A DNA stretch of 64,000 bases from Prorocentrum cordatum (lineage: Eukaryota > Sar > Dinophyceae > Prorocentrales > Prorocentraceae). The stretch spans positions 942,154 to 1,006,153 of the forward strand of contig CAUYUJ010015749.1 in NCBI GenBank assembly GCA_963575745.1. The letters run 5' to 3'. Both the position numbers and the translations under genes were made by a program. The stretch's first letter is position 1, and every line of letters starts with the position of its first letter. Below the pieces are notes generated by a model. The model ran no database searches. It had not been told where the DNA came from and saw only the letters and a program-made list of their open reading frames with translations. This document shows, piece after piece, positions 51,668 through 62,012 of the stretch.

Positions 51668-51953
51668 AGAAGGAATGGAGGAGGAGGAAGAGGAGGAGGA
51701 GGAGAAGGAGGAGGAGGAGAAAAAGGAGGAGGAGGAGGAGGAGGAGGGGAAGGAGGAGGAGAGGGGGGAGGAGGAGGAGGAGGAGGAGGAGGAGCAGGAG
51801 GAGGCGCAGGAGAAGAGGAGGAGACGGGAGGAGGAGGAGGAGCAGGAGGAGGAGGAGGAGGAGGAGGAGGAGGAGGAGGTAGTTGAGGAGGAGGAGAGGA
51901 GGAGGAGGAGGAGGAGGAGGAGGAGGAGGAGGAGGAGGAGGAGGAGGAGGGGG
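51668..51953. repeat. (GGA)n tract
   Basis: GGAGGAGGAA with AAAAAGG and CAGGAGG breaks. Confidence 0.95.
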
Positions 51954-52136
51954 GAGGGGCGGCGGGGAAGACAGTCGGCCGCGGGAGCCTGCCGGGAGGC
52001 TGCCTGGCGCGGCAAAGGGCGCCGTATGCGAGGCGCCAGCGTGCCATAGTGGGGCCGCGTGCTCCCTGAGAGCCCCGCGTCGCAGTTGTTTCGCACCTGG
52101 CGACTTCGCCCGCTCTGGGGACCAGGGACCCTCATG

Positions 52137-52157
52137 TCTAAGAAGAAGAAGAAGAAG

Positions 52158-52189
<32 letters not shown>

Positions 52190-52384
52190 GAACAACAAAA
52201 ACGCCGTAAACATCAACTTTAGACACTCCGCGCGGTTTTCTTGGATCTGCGCTGGAGCGCCCTGGCGGCGCCGCCGGCGCCGCCCCTGGCGCGCTCTGCG
52301 CGCCAGGGAAGGGGGTCCGGCGCAGATCCCAGAAGTCCGCGCAGACCGTCGAAAGTTTATGTTTATGCCGTTTTGTCTTCTTCT
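52137..52384 (+). mobile_element. P1 foldback element, copy d with AAC expansion
   Basis: Left arm starts with (AAG)n(AAC)n (52140-52200) then ACGCCGTAAACATCAACTTT and CTTGGATCTGCGCTGG. Right arm GCGCAGATCCCAGAAGTCCG, then AAAGTTTATGTTTATGCCGT. The arm has gained a microsatellite where others have AAGAACAACAAAA-like sequence. Confidence 0.92.
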
Positions 52385-52525
52385 ATCATGGGTCGAGGTC
52401 GAGCCCGCTCAAGAAACGGCGCAGAGGAGGCACCAGAGATTCAGGCGTCACAGCTCTTTCATACCAAACAATTTCACCTTGCTTCGGGCCTCAGAACCCA
52501 CAGGGGTCGAGCTGGCTCGAGAATC

Positions 52526-52779
52526 GGGTTGACCCAGAAGGGGGTCGAGCGACAAGGGTGTGGTGCAATAGATTCGGTGCAATAGATTTGAGGATTTGCA
52601 ATACATATGTGGCGTACAATACATTCCGGGGCGCAAATAGATTGTTGGTTTTTCGCGTGCAATACATAATTTGCAATACAATGTTACACACTTCTCCGGC
52701 GCAGTACACTTGCAATACAATTGCCCCGAATCTATTGCACCACCCCCTTGCAGCTGGACCCCCTTTTGGGTCACCCAAA
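52526..52779 (+). mobile_element. M8 inverted-repeat element (TGCAATA-rich)
   Basis: About 254 bp. Left GACCCAGAAGGGGGTC...GTGGTGCAATAGATTCGG; right CCGAATCTATTGCACCAC...GACCCCCTTTTGGGTC. Arms are about 45 bp and nearly 90% alike. The interior repeats TGCAATACA. No coding capacity. Confidence 0.88.
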
Positions 52780-52892
52780 GAGAAACTGCACAGAGAAATG
52801 GGGTCCAGGGCTCTGGTCGTGATGTTTCGCGATGCTGCATCTGTTTCGCACCGTCAGGTCCCAGAGCAGGAGGCACCCCACAGGTGGAGGCC

Positions 52893-53325
52893 TCACCACC
52901 ACCACCACCACCACCACCACCGTCGTCGTCGTCGTCGTTGTCGTTGTCGTCGTCGTCATGGTAGTCATCACGGTCATCAGAATCATCATGGTCATCATGG
53001 AAATCATGGTAATCAGCATCATCATCATTAGCAGCATCATCATCGTCATCATCATCAGCATCAGCATCGTCATCTCTTCAGAATCAGCATCGTCACCATC
53101 ATCTTCATCATCATGTTCATCATCATCTCCATCATCATCATCAGCAGCAGCATCATCAGCATCATCAGCATCATCGGTAGCATCGGCATCATCATTATTA
53201 GAATCATCATAAGCATCAGCATTATCCTCATCATCCGCAGCAGCATCATAATTAACCGAATCATCAGCAGAAGCATCACAGAGTAAGCGCCAGCATCATC
53301 ATCAGCAGCAGGATGATCATGCTAC

Positions 53326-53357
<32 letters not shown>

Positions 53358-53450
53358 ATCAGCATCAGCATCAGCAGCATCATCGTCATCATCATCGTCG
53401 TCATCATCAGCATCATCATCCTTATCCTCTCTCACCATCTGGTCCTCCCT
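52893..53450. repeat. Imperfect (CAT)n array
   Basis: CACCACCAC, CGTCGTCGT then CATCATCAG units. Confidence 0.95.
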
Positions 53451-53582
53451 ATGGTGGTGCTCCCGCTGCCGCATTGGCCACATGTCGGGATCGGCACTTT
53501 GTTCCAGTCGTTCCGAACTGCGGTCTCGTTCCAGAGCGGGCCACCTCTCTCGACGTTGTCGCCCCCCTCCTTTCCCCACCCC

Positions 53583-53880
53583 CGCCTTCCCCTGCTTCTC
53601 CTCCTCCTAAGGCTGCTGCTGACCCTCCTCCTCCTCCTCCTCCTCCTCCTCCTCCTCCTCCTCCTCCTCCTCCTCCTCCTCGTCTCCTCCTCGTCTCCTC
53701 CTCCTCCTCCTCCTCCTGCTCATCCTCCTCCTCCTACTCCTCATCCTCCTCATCCTCCTCTCTTCATCCTCCTCATCATCATCCTCCGTCCTCCTCCTCG
53801 TCCTTCTCCTCCTTCTCCTCCTCCTCCTCCTACTCCTCCTCCTCCTTATCCTCCTTGTCCTTCCTCATCATCGCGGTCCC
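53583..53880. repeat. (CTC)n tract
   Basis: CTCCTCCTC with CATCCTC and CTACTCC breaks. Confidence 0.95.
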
Positions 53881-54004
53881 CCTGCTCGTTCTCACCCTCC
53901 ATTCCTTCTCCTCACGAAGAATGTCTCATTGTCGCACCCCGAGACGTGTCGGTAGGGCGGGCCGGGCGTATCGGCTGAGACTTCCTCACCATGTATGATC
54001 TTTA

Positions 54005-54505
54005 AGTTTGTGTTTGCGTAAGCTTGTAATGTGCAACAGCTTCTCGGATGGAGGCGGGTCGTTTTCAAAATATGGTTCTCGGTCCAGCGCCGCGCACATT
54101 CGTCTTCAAAGTTTGCAACAGTTTCAAGGGTGGAGGGTGGGTTGTCTTCAATGTGTAATTCTCGCATTAGCGCCACACACATTCGTTTGAAAAGTTCGCA
54201 TGAGTTTCACCGATAGAGGGCGGACCGTTTTCAAAATGCGGTTCTCGCCTCAGCGCTGCGCACATTCGTCTTACAAGTTCTCAAGAGCTTCACGGATGGA
54301 GGGAGGGTCGTCATCAAAATATGTTTCTCGCCTTAGCGCCGCGCGTGGGCGGGCCAGTTTCAAAACGTGGTTCTCGCCTTAGCGCCGCGCACATTCATCC
54401 TAAAGTTTGCAGAAGTTACACGGACTGTTGGCAGTTCCGTTTTCAAAATGTGGTTCTCGCCTTGGGACCGTGCACATTCGTCTGAAGTTCGTTATCGGTT
54501 TCCAG
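54005..54505 (+). repeat. Sat82 array 3
   Basis: CCGCGCACATTCGTC-like anchors at 54092, 54173, 54255, 54339, 54385 and 54468. One unit is cut to 46 bp (54339-54385). Others are 81-84 bp. Confidence 0.93.
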
Positions 54506-54772
54506 ATTCCTATGGTTGACGTCTCAGAACAGAAGTTCTGTGTTGGCACGATGTAGGACTGAAATCCCAGGAACGGTGTTCTGACACGATTCACCGTCAG
54601 GACGCCATAGTAATGTTGATTTGCGGCGGTGCAGTCCCAGGAGTGGTGTTCAGGCGCGGTCAAGAACTTTCAGACGATTGTCTTTCAACGGGACAATTCC
54701 GTGAGTGAAAATACATCCTTGCAGGGGAGGGTTCACTGCGACATTGTTGGCGAGTCTTGGGTTTACACTGGT
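54506..54772 (+). repeat. Sat82 companion module ending at (TCC)n
   Basis: ~73-bp units (CCCAGGAACGGTGTTCTGAC), then the ~110-bp unique part, then TCTTGGGTTTACACTGG joined to TCCTCCTCC. Confidence 0.88.
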
Positions 54773-54812
54773 CCTCCTCCTCCACCGCCTCCTCCTCCTC
54801 CTGCTCTTCCTT
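54773..54812. repeat. (TCC)n tail of the Sat82 module
   Basis: TCCTCCTCCTCC with ACCG interruption. Confidence 0.85.
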
Positions 54813-55041
54813 CGTACAAAGCCCCCCTCTCTGTGTGCGCATCACACGATGGGGCCACATGGGAGACCAAGGTCCTCCAGGACACCCAGGTCGGCTGATG
54901 CGAAGTCGGCGCGATGTAAAGGGATGGGCGGGAGGACTCGAATGCCAGATACGGCACGAGCGCTCCCACCCTGCCGTCGCATTCGGAGACGGGCGCGGGG
55001 CATCAAGAAACCAGGGCCTGACGGGGGCAGGCAAGCAGGCG
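54813..55041. other. Spacer without gene
   Basis: Unique GC-rich DNA with no supported feature. Confidence 0.35.
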
Positions 55042-55145
55042 CTCTCTCTCTCTCTCTCTCTCTCTCTTTTGTTATCTCTCTCTCTCTATATATATGTCCA
55101 TATTTATATATATATACATTTTTTATATACATATATATATATATC
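55042..55145. repeat. (CT)n and (TA)n microsatellites
   Basis: CT repeats to 55087, then TATATA-rich DNA. Confidence 0.95.
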
Positions 55146-55509
55146 GTTATCTCGCTCGAGTGTACGTAGACCCCTGCTCGGCTTCGAACTGGATTACCAG
55201 CTCGAGGCGTGCTGCTTGCTGGCGGCGCATCGGTCTGCGCCCCCCCGCCCAGCCATCCGACGCCTCGATGTTTCCAACACGGGGCCCCCCCAAGCCCCGA
55301 CCCTTTCCCCGGGGCCCGCGTCTTCTCACTCCGAGCCCTCCTTGCCGGTCCCCGGGGCCCAGCGAGGGCCCCCCGGGGACGAGAAAACGGCCACCGAGTT
55401 GGTGCCGCGCGTTCGTTGGCCACGCGAGCCCGGCTGGGCCTGCCTCCCCCGCCGGCCTGCCGGGAGGGGCGCAGCCTGCAGGGGAGCCCCGAATTGCCGG
55501 CGCTGGCCT
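55146..55509. other. GC-rich spacer without gene
   Basis: Pro/Arg/Ala-rich frames in all registers; no motif. Confidence 0.35.
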
Positions 55510-55672
55510 CAAGTCGGGCCTGCCCCCGCTACAGGAGGGGCATCCCAAAGTAGTTGTTTAAAAAACAGTCTGGGGACGATTTTGTTTTACCACGTTTTGG
55601 TTACTGATGAATATTATTCGACGACTTTTACTGTTCGTCCAACATCCGCCTGTAGGGGGACGTGCCCGACCT
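55510..55672 (+). mobile_element. M2 MITE, copy 3
   Basis: CAAGTCGGGCCTGCCCCCGC to GGGGGACGTGCCCGACCT, inverted ends. Middle AACAGTCTGGGGACGATTTT. Confidence 0.9.
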
Positions 55673-55689
55673 GGCGCTGGCCGTCTCCG

Positions 55690-55786
55690 CCCCCGCCTCC
55701 ACCCGCGGGCGAGGACGCCGCCAGCGTCGCCAGGCTGGTGGCGCACGCGGAGCTCCTGGCGGACGCGTGGACAGGCTGCGCGAGGA
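55690..55786 (+). CDS. Exon-like fragment
   Basis: The plus frame AGEDAASVARLVAHAELLAD followed by AWTGCARR has GC-saturated third positions, starts right after M2 copy 3 and runs into GGA repeats. Helical. No family recognised; ends undefined. Confidence 0.25.
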
Positions 55787-55870
55787 GGAGGAGGGGGAGG
55801 AGGAGGAGGAGGAGGAGGAGGAGGAGGAGGAGGAGGAGGAAACTCGAGGAGGAGGAGGAGGAGGAAACTC
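55787..55870. repeat. (GGA)n tract
   Basis: Followed by GGTTCGAGG/CTCGAGG repeats to about 55910. Confidence 0.93.
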
Positions 55871-56041
55871 GAGGTTCGAGGTCCAAGGCTCGAGGTCCCC
55901 AGTTCGAGGCGTCATTTCTGTCTTCTGGCGCTGAGGGGGGGGCCCAGGGGCACCCTCGTCGCCACAGCTGGGTCCGCCTGGAAATTCAAACCACAACGCA
56001 ACCTTGGGCAGATCTGGGAACCACTTTGCGAGAAAAAAAAG

Positions 56042-56145
56042 AAGGAGGACGAGGAGGAGGAGGAGGAGGAGGAGGAGGAGGAGGAGGAGGAGGGGGAGAA
56101 GGAGGTAGAGGAGGAGGAGGAGGAGGAGGAGGAGGAAGTTGCCCC
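56042..56145. repeat. (GGA)n tract
   Basis: GGAGGAGGAG repeat ending in CCCCCCCCCC. Confidence 0.95.
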
Positions 56146-56328
56146 CCCCCCCCCTATGTAAGGACCAGAGGAGCATGAGGAGGCAGAGCTGGAGGGAGGA
56201 GGGAGCGAGGGAGGAAGCAACGGTTGGTGAACCCGGTCCCCCATAGAAGCGGCCCCCGTGTGAACGTCGGGGGTGGCGCGCCTGCCCCCGGTCAAGAGGA
56301 GCGGCTAGCCAGACACGCGACCCGCCAG

Positions 56329-56400
56329 CGGAGAAGGAGGAGGAGGAGGAGGAAAGAGGAGAGGAGGAGGAGGAGGAGGAGGAGGAGGAGGAGGAGGAGG
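56329..56400. repeat. (GGA)n tract at the left of the assembly gap
   Basis: Runs straight into the Ns. Confidence 0.95.
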
Positions 56401-56500
56401 NNNNNNNNNNNNNNNNNNNNNNNNNNNNNNNNNNNNNNNNNNNNNNNNNNNNNNNNNNNNNNNNNNNNNNNNNNNNNNNNNNNNNNNNNNNNNNNNNNNN
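56401..56500. other. Assembly gap (100 N)
   Basis: Exactly 100 N, probably an arbitrary scaffold gap. Left flank GGA, right flank TCC. Confidence 0.99.
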
Positions 56501-56534
56501 TCCTCCTCCTCCTCCTCCTCCTCCTCCTCCTCCT
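56501..56534. repeat. (TCC)n tract at the right of the assembly gap
   Basis: Reverse complement of the left flank; joins directly to a P6 start. Confidence 0.95.
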
Positions 56535-56585
56535 CTACAGTGGAGACCCATGCCAAGAAACACCCTGCTTGTGTCCTGGCGTGCG
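56534..56585 (+). mobile_element. P6 fragment, copy b
   Basis: CTACAGTGGAGACCCATGCC-AAGAAACACCCTGCTTG, then unrelated DNA. Confidence 0.8.
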
Positions 56586-56656
56586 CAGCTCGCGCCGGCC
56601 AGCCGGCAAGAGCTTCGCGCCCTCGCACGGGAAGCTCGGGGGCGACAAAGAGGGAG

Positions 56657-56795
56657 GTTTGGAGGAATATTCAAAATATCCCCAAAGTAGTCTGGGGACG
56701 ATGTTTCGGCGAATTTTGAGCATTGTTGTAAGATGTTTTGGCAATTTGTCAGCTTTCGCCCGAAATCCGCCTATAGGGGGACGTGCCCGACCTAA
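56657..56795 (+). mobile_element. M2 MITE, copy 4 (5' end lost)
   Basis: AGTAGTCTGGGGACGATG in the middle and GGGGGACGTGCCCGACCTAA at the right end are intact. The left TIR is missing. Confidence 0.85.
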
Positions 56796-56801
56796 GACTA
56801 G

Positions 56802-56838
56802 GGGGGAGATATCATGGCGAGGTCCATGATATTTCCCC
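56802..56838. repeat. Palindrome GGGGAGATATCATGG...CCATGATATTTCCCC
   Basis: 15-bp arms with one mismatch, 6-bp loop. Single copy. Confidence 0.85.
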
Positions 56839-56971
56839 AGACTTCACGGCGCCTCATCTTAATTCATTACGTCCCCGGCCCCCCATGGGCCGCGCACATG
56901 CCGCCGGCCATGATTTGCGCCCCCCCTCTTGGACGCCCCCCTCTTGGGCGCCCCCGAGAAGCAGCGAAGGA

Positions 56972-57152
56972 CGTGCTACAGTGGAGACCGATGCCAAGAA
57001 GCACCCTGCTTGCCTTCCGGGTGCCCTGGGTTGCTTGGGTTCCGATGGTTCTGCGACGGAAAGTGTGACGTTCCCACGCCAAAAATAATGGGCCTCCTGG
57101 GTCTCAGGGTTGGGTTTCTTGTGGAAGCTTTCTTGTGGTCGGGCCCCTACTG
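56972..57152 (+). mobile_element. P6 element, copy c
   Basis: CTACAGTGGAGACCGATGCC-AAGAAGCACCCTGCTTGCC, GTGACGTTCCCACGCCAAAA, GGGTTGGGTTTCTTGTGGAA, as in copy a. Confidence 0.88.
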
Positions 57153-57404
57153 CACGCTCGAGGAAGCGCGAATTTGGGTTGGCGCGTCGCTCCGCCGATT
57201 CACCACCCTTCGGCACGACACGCGATCCACTTTCTGGTCCCCAGACGCCAGCGTCCCAAGCCGTTCGAAGCCTACCCCGCGAAGCGGAGCGACACGGTAT
57301 CCGCTCGCAGGGCAATAGCGTGTTGCAGGGGGTCGCCGCCGCGACACCGTTGAGCATCAGCTCCTGACCATCAGGCGTTGTGGATTGGCGCCCGGGCCCC
57401 GTTT
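57153..57404. other. Spacer without gene
   Basis: Unique DNA; short open frames only. Confidence 0.35.
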
Positions 57405-57545
57405 CGTGTGCCAGATCGGCGCGCTCTCCGCCGTCACATCGAGCGGCGTTGGCTTCATGTGCTGGGGGCTACGTCCCCCGATCCGTGGATCTTGCGCCGC
57501 GCCAGGTCCACGGATCCCTCATCCATGTTGGCGTGTGCCCGATGA
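57405..57545 (+). mobile_element. P4 palindromic element, copy b
   Basis: GTCCCCCGATCCGTGGATC and GGTCCACGGATCCCTCATCC-ATGTTGGCGTG. The outer GATCCGTGGATC / GTCCACGGATC arms pair. Confidence 0.78.
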
Positions 57546-57651
57546 ACAGAGGAGCCCGAGGTCATGAGAATGTTGCGTTCCAAGAATCGGGAGGCTTAGG
57601 CCATTCCGCCGGTACCCCGGGAATGAGGGAGAAGCAAGGAGATGATGAAAC

Positions 57652-57652
<1 letters not shown>

Positions 57653-57700
<48 letters not shown>

Positions 57701-57702
57701 CG
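57653..57702. repeat. (GAC)n microsatellite
   Basis: About 16 GAC units. Confidence 0.97.
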
Positions 57703-58321
57703 CGGTGAGAGTAAGAGGGAGGCGAAGCAGCAGGAGGAGGAGGACGAGGACGACGGGAAGGTTTTCGATGTTCTGGGGGCCTTGTTGAGATCCACCATCG
57801 CGGAGCCTCCTTGTCGTCGGGGGTCGTCGCTGGGGTCTCCATCATGCTGGTTGGGGCGGCTTCCTGGGGGAGGGGGTGCAGGAGGGAGCTATCTCACGGA
57901 GAAGGTGGACGGGGACAGCCAACTAGATACCGCACACGCCCTCAGCTGCCCTAAAACGCACCGTGTTCAAAACATCTGTGTCAACACGCCGCGTGTTGGC
58001 TCAGCGTGTTGGCCCAGGCGTTGGCGAACGTTTCACGCCAAGCGTACGTTGTCGATCTTCGTGTTGAGCTCCCTATCAGTACGCCACGGATTGCGTGTTG
58101 CGTACTGGGGCAGCTAAGCACATGCCTTGTCACCCCCGGCAAGCGGGGATGAGCGGACCCCCGAGAGTTTCCTGGATCTCGCCCAGGTCCTCCCCACGCC
58201 CATCGCCCCTGCCACTCGCCGCCCCGCGCCGCACGGGCAGGCCAGTTCACGGGCGAGGAGGGCGAGGTGCACCCCCCTGCCTGGTTCGGCCGCGGCCTGC
58301 CCCAGGGGAACAAGCCATGAC
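57703..58321. other. Spacer without gene
   Basis: GTTGG/GCGTGTTGG motifs recur near 57985-58110. No gene supported. Confidence 0.35.
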
Positions 58322-58482
58322 AGAAACATAAAAACTCGGAGGTCCGCGCGGATTTCTCGGATCGGCGCTTGACCCCCCTCCCTGCGTCGGAGGCGCCGCG
58401 GGGGGGGGGGGGGGAGGTCCGCGCGGATCCGAGAAGTCCGCGCGGACCTCCGAGTTTATGTCTATTTCATTATTCGTTTCCA
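58322..58482 (+). mobile_element. P1 foldback element, copy e
   Basis: ACATAAAAACTCGGAGGTCC-GCGCGGATTTCTCGGATCGGCGC mirrored by GATCCGAGAAGTCCGCGCGG-ACCTCCGAGTTTATGT. The arms are the most nearly perfect of the family. The centre is shortened and replaced by a G run. Confidence 0.92.
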
Positions 58483-58743
58483 TCTCCTCGAGGGGAGCGC
58501 GGGGGATGTCACCGTCACGACGGCGCAAGAAGGCGTCAAGCCGACGTTCTCCCAATAGCGGGCAGCGGAGAGGGCGCATCGGCCCCGCCCCACCGCCCGC
58601 CAGATCGGCATACCCCCCTCTGGCCCCTCCGACGCCGTGGCCCAGAAGGCTCGCGTGGTGCGAGAGGAGGAGCCTCGCTCGGAGGGGGAGAGGGGAGGGA
58701 GGTAAGGCAGGAAACCTCCTGCTCCTCCTGCTCTGGCTCCCGT
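58483..58743. other. Spacer without gene
   Basis: GC-rich unique DNA between two P1 copies. Confidence 0.35.
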
Positions 58744-58765
58744 TCCTCCTCCTCCTCCTCCTCCG

Positions 58766-58940
58766 AACCTAAACTTTTAGCGCTCCGCGCGGATGTCTTG
58801 GATCTGCGCTGGGGGGCCCTGGCGGCGCCTCCGGCGCCGCCCCTGGCGCGCTCCGCGCGCCAGGGAAGGGGGTCCAGCGCGGATCCCAGAAATCCGCGCG
58901 CAGCGCCAAAAGCTTATGCTTATGCCGTTTGTTCTTCTAC
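58766..58940 (+). mobile_element. P1 foldback element, copy f
   Basis: AAACTTTTAGCGCTCCGCGC-GGATGTCTTGGATCTGCGCTGG mirrored by CCAGCGCGGATCCCAGAAAT-CCGCGCGCAGCGCCAAAAGC. Full centre GCGCCTCCGGCGCCGCCCC, CTGGCGCGCTCCGCGCGCC. Preceded by (CTC)n at 58744-58763. Confidence 0.93.
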
Positions 58941-59800
58941 TATGGCCTTTTCTAAGCGTTTCCCAGTACGCGTGCCCGGAAGCTCTCCAGAGGGCCCTTC
59001 AGAAGCTCTCTCCAGGCCCTTCCAGAGTTCTTCGACGGGCCTTTCCACGCCCCTCTGGCGCCCTGCGATCCAGGTTCTGGACCCCACAAGTGAGTGGGTC
59101 CACCGGGACACTGGAGGAAAAGCCCGAGAAGAGGAGGAAGATGCAGGAGGGGAGGCATACGAGGAGGACAGAGCGAGTAAGCGGAGGAGGGGAAGGAGTG
59201 GGAGGAAGGGAAGGAGGGAGAAGAGGGGCCGGAGAGCGCAAAGAGGGACGGGCGCGCCTGGGGGCGGGCCGCTGGGCGCAAGGCCATCCGGTAACGTAAT
59301 TAGGATCGCGCCGTTCCTCGCGGGACAGCTGCAGCGAGCTGCCAGCGACTTGCTGGCCTCCTCCAGCCCGCCGCACAAGGGGCCCCAGGGCGATGGGTTG
59401 GGCGAAGGGGGAGGGCCAGGGTGCTTCCAAGATTCGGAGGTTGATAGACCTCCTACCCTGACACGTGAATTAGCGAAGTGGCCGCTTTTGGTTCGCGAGA
59501 GGGCGTCGCGGCCGTCATTTTTGCGGGTCCAGGTCCGTCGGTTTCGGTCCCAGGCCGTTTTCACTAAGGGGCGGTTTACTAAAGGGAGGTTTGTCCACCG
59601 CCTAAAGATGCGTTAACGATGCTGCAGCAAACCCTTCCGTCCCAAATCTCGTCACCTTGAGCCTGCCCTCCCGGCGAGAGTCCCAGTTTGGAAGGCAGCG
59701 TCTTTTCATCATGCCGGCGAGTTGTAAAGGAGGCGACCGTGAAGTTCAACGATGCGTCCAGTGACGGATCCGTTTTGAGGTAAAGTCACTTGCACCAGCG
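58941..59800. other. Unique region without supportable gene
   Basis: Open plus frames (to 59616) lack motifs. GGGCCCTTC-AGAAGCTCTC-like blocks repeat near 58980-59060. Confidence 0.35.
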
Positions 59801-60600
59801 AAACTAACGCACAAGTTTGCCCTTCTGGTGACCAGACTCAAGGAAGTCTAGAGCGAGAGCCGCTGTCTGAAAAGGAGCCACCTTCCATCCGTGCATGTCT
59901 TACACATGTTCAACAGTTTGGCTTGCAGACCTAGGAAGTCTCAAGCAGTAGCAACATTATGAAAAAGGAACCGCCCTCCATCCTTGTAGTCGCTGCACAC
60001 ATGTAAGGCGAGTGTGCGCGGCGCTGATGCGAGAGCCCTATGTTGAAACGAAACCGCCCTCCACCCTTCACCTGGTGTGACAAATCTGATAAGCCGAATT
60101 TGCGCAGCGCCAATGCGGGAGCCGCTTGTCGCAAAGGCATCGCCATCCATCTCCATACATGCTGCAATATGTTAGGACGAATGTGCGCGGCGCTAAGGCG
60201 TGAGCCCCATTTTGAAAGGAAGGTATTCGCCTTCTAAGTGCTGCATGTTGTACTTCGAGTGTGCTGAGCGTTGAGGCGAGAGACCCACGGTGCAAAGGAA
60301 CCGCCACCCATGTGCACGTATCTAATACGGGAGCGGCGTTAAGGCGAGAGCCAATCTTGAACAGGAGCCGCCCTCCATCCTTCTGATTGCTGCAGGCGTG
60401 TACGGCGCGTGCGCGCGGCGCTGGGGCGAGAGCACAATTTTGGAAAGCGACACCCCGTCCACCCGTGCAACCGCTGCAGGATGTCACGACATCTGTGCGC
60501 GGCGCTGAGGCGAGAGCCCCATCTGGGAAGCTATTCACCTCCCCCTCCCTCCACCCGCGCAACCCTTGCACGCTTCAAGCTTCAGTCTTGATTGTGTTCC
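59801..60600 (-). repeat. Sat82 array 4 (inverted, most diverged)
   Basis: TGCGCGGCGCT-like anchors near 60014, 60101, 60184, 60261, 60333, 60410 and 60495, with AAGGCGAGAGCC and GGAACCGCCCTCCATCC. Spacing is 72-87 bp. Confidence 0.9.
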
Positions 60601-60987
60601 CCTTTTCGCTTCGCTAGCTCCAGAAGCACACGAGCATCTCTGCCGGTCCTCCGGCTCTTAGGAGGAAATAAGGAGGCGAGGAGGGAAAGTTGGGTCTGTA
60701 GCGCCTGCCGCCCAGCGCCTTGACCCCCAAGGAAGCTCCATCCACTCTTGGCACACAGTGTTGCTACCTCTGCTCGTTCTGATTACGAGTGTCAGCACAT
60801 GTAACCCTCGTCGCCTGTTCCGCCATTTCCTCCACAATCGACACCACGGTGTCACAGTCTCGGGCTTTGGCCCGAGCATCGTCTGTGCGCTTCCTGGAAA
60901 GAGCCTTTATCTCTAAGGACCGGCCTCTACCGCTCGAACGGTGTCTCTTGAGGTGCATGCCAATGCCCCCCAGATGTTTTGGCAGAC
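60601..60987. other. Spacer without gene
   Basis: Unique DNA; nothing supported. Confidence 0.35.
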
Positions 60988-61146
60988 TTAAGTCGGGCAT
61001 GTCCCTCTACAGGAGGAGTAATCAAAAATAGTCAAAAAATATGGGGACGAATTTTCTAGTATGTGGTTTGTCTATGTTTGAGCATTTTCGTGCGTATCCT
61101 TTATTTTTCTTCCAAAATCCTCCTGTAGCAGGACATGCCCGACCTA
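60988..61146 (+). mobile_element. M2 MITE, copy 5
   Basis: 159 bp from TTAAGTCGGGCATGTCCCTC to GCAGGACATGCCCGACCTAA, inverted ends over about 28 bp. Middle AAAATAGTCAAAAAATATGG. Confidence 0.92.
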
Positions 61147-61555
61147 ATGGCAGACATGGCGAGCATCGCACGCACGCGGTGGCGGTTCAAGGACGCGAGG
61201 AAACGGCGCCAAGAGTCAAGGCAGTCGCTCCTCTTGCCCGACCCCCACCCGGGCCGCCGGCCGGGGGTCTCCTCTCACGGCCCGTTCCATATTCCCCAGT
61301 TTACGTCTCACTTCCTCGTGGTCGGGGCACCCGAGATGGGTATTTAAAAATGCATACGATGCCCAGCAACTACCACTTCCCAAAGGCAACAGCGGCCGCG
61401 ATTGGGCGGGCGGCTTTTTTGTTTCAAACGGGCAGAGTCCGCGGCGACACGGACAGCGAGTCATGCTCCAAATGGACAAGAATTGCTATCCGTCCTCGTC
61501 CCCATTCTTTCCGTGATTACCCATCCCGATCGTGCCGATTATTTCTCTTGGACAT
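61147..61555. other. Spacer without gene
   Basis: Unique DNA, short open frames only. Confidence 0.35.
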
Positions 61556-62012
61556 CATTATTATTATCATCATCATCAGCATCATCGTCATCGCCATCGC
61601 CATCACCATCGTCATCATCGTCGTCGTAATCATTCGTCCATTCAATTTTTACATCAGCATCATTATCATCATCACAATCCTCATCGTTATCAGCATCATC
61701 GGCACCAGCACATCACCATCATCAGCATCATCATCAGCATCATCATCATCCTCATCATCACTAGCATAATCGTCGTCAGCATCAGCATCATCATCGTCAT
61801 CATCGTCATCGTCATCCTCGTCATCCTCGTCGTCATCATCACCCTCGTCTTCATCGTCATCGTCGTCATCAGCATCGCCGTCGTCATCGTCGTCATCAGC
61901 ATCACAGTCATCATCATCGTCATCATCACCACCAGCATCATCATCAGCATCATCATCAGTATCGTCATCGTCCTCGTCATCGTCGTCGTCATCGTGATCG
62001 TCAGCCTCCCGC
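61556..62012. repeat. Imperfect (CAT)n array
   Basis: CATCATCAG, CATCGTCAT and CGTCGTCAT units. Confidence 0.95.

Noticed and set aside
59650-59672. Reverse-strand DinoSL at CCTTGAGCCTGCC
   Set aside because: The match stops after CTTGAGCC; the AAAATGGCTACGG part is absent.
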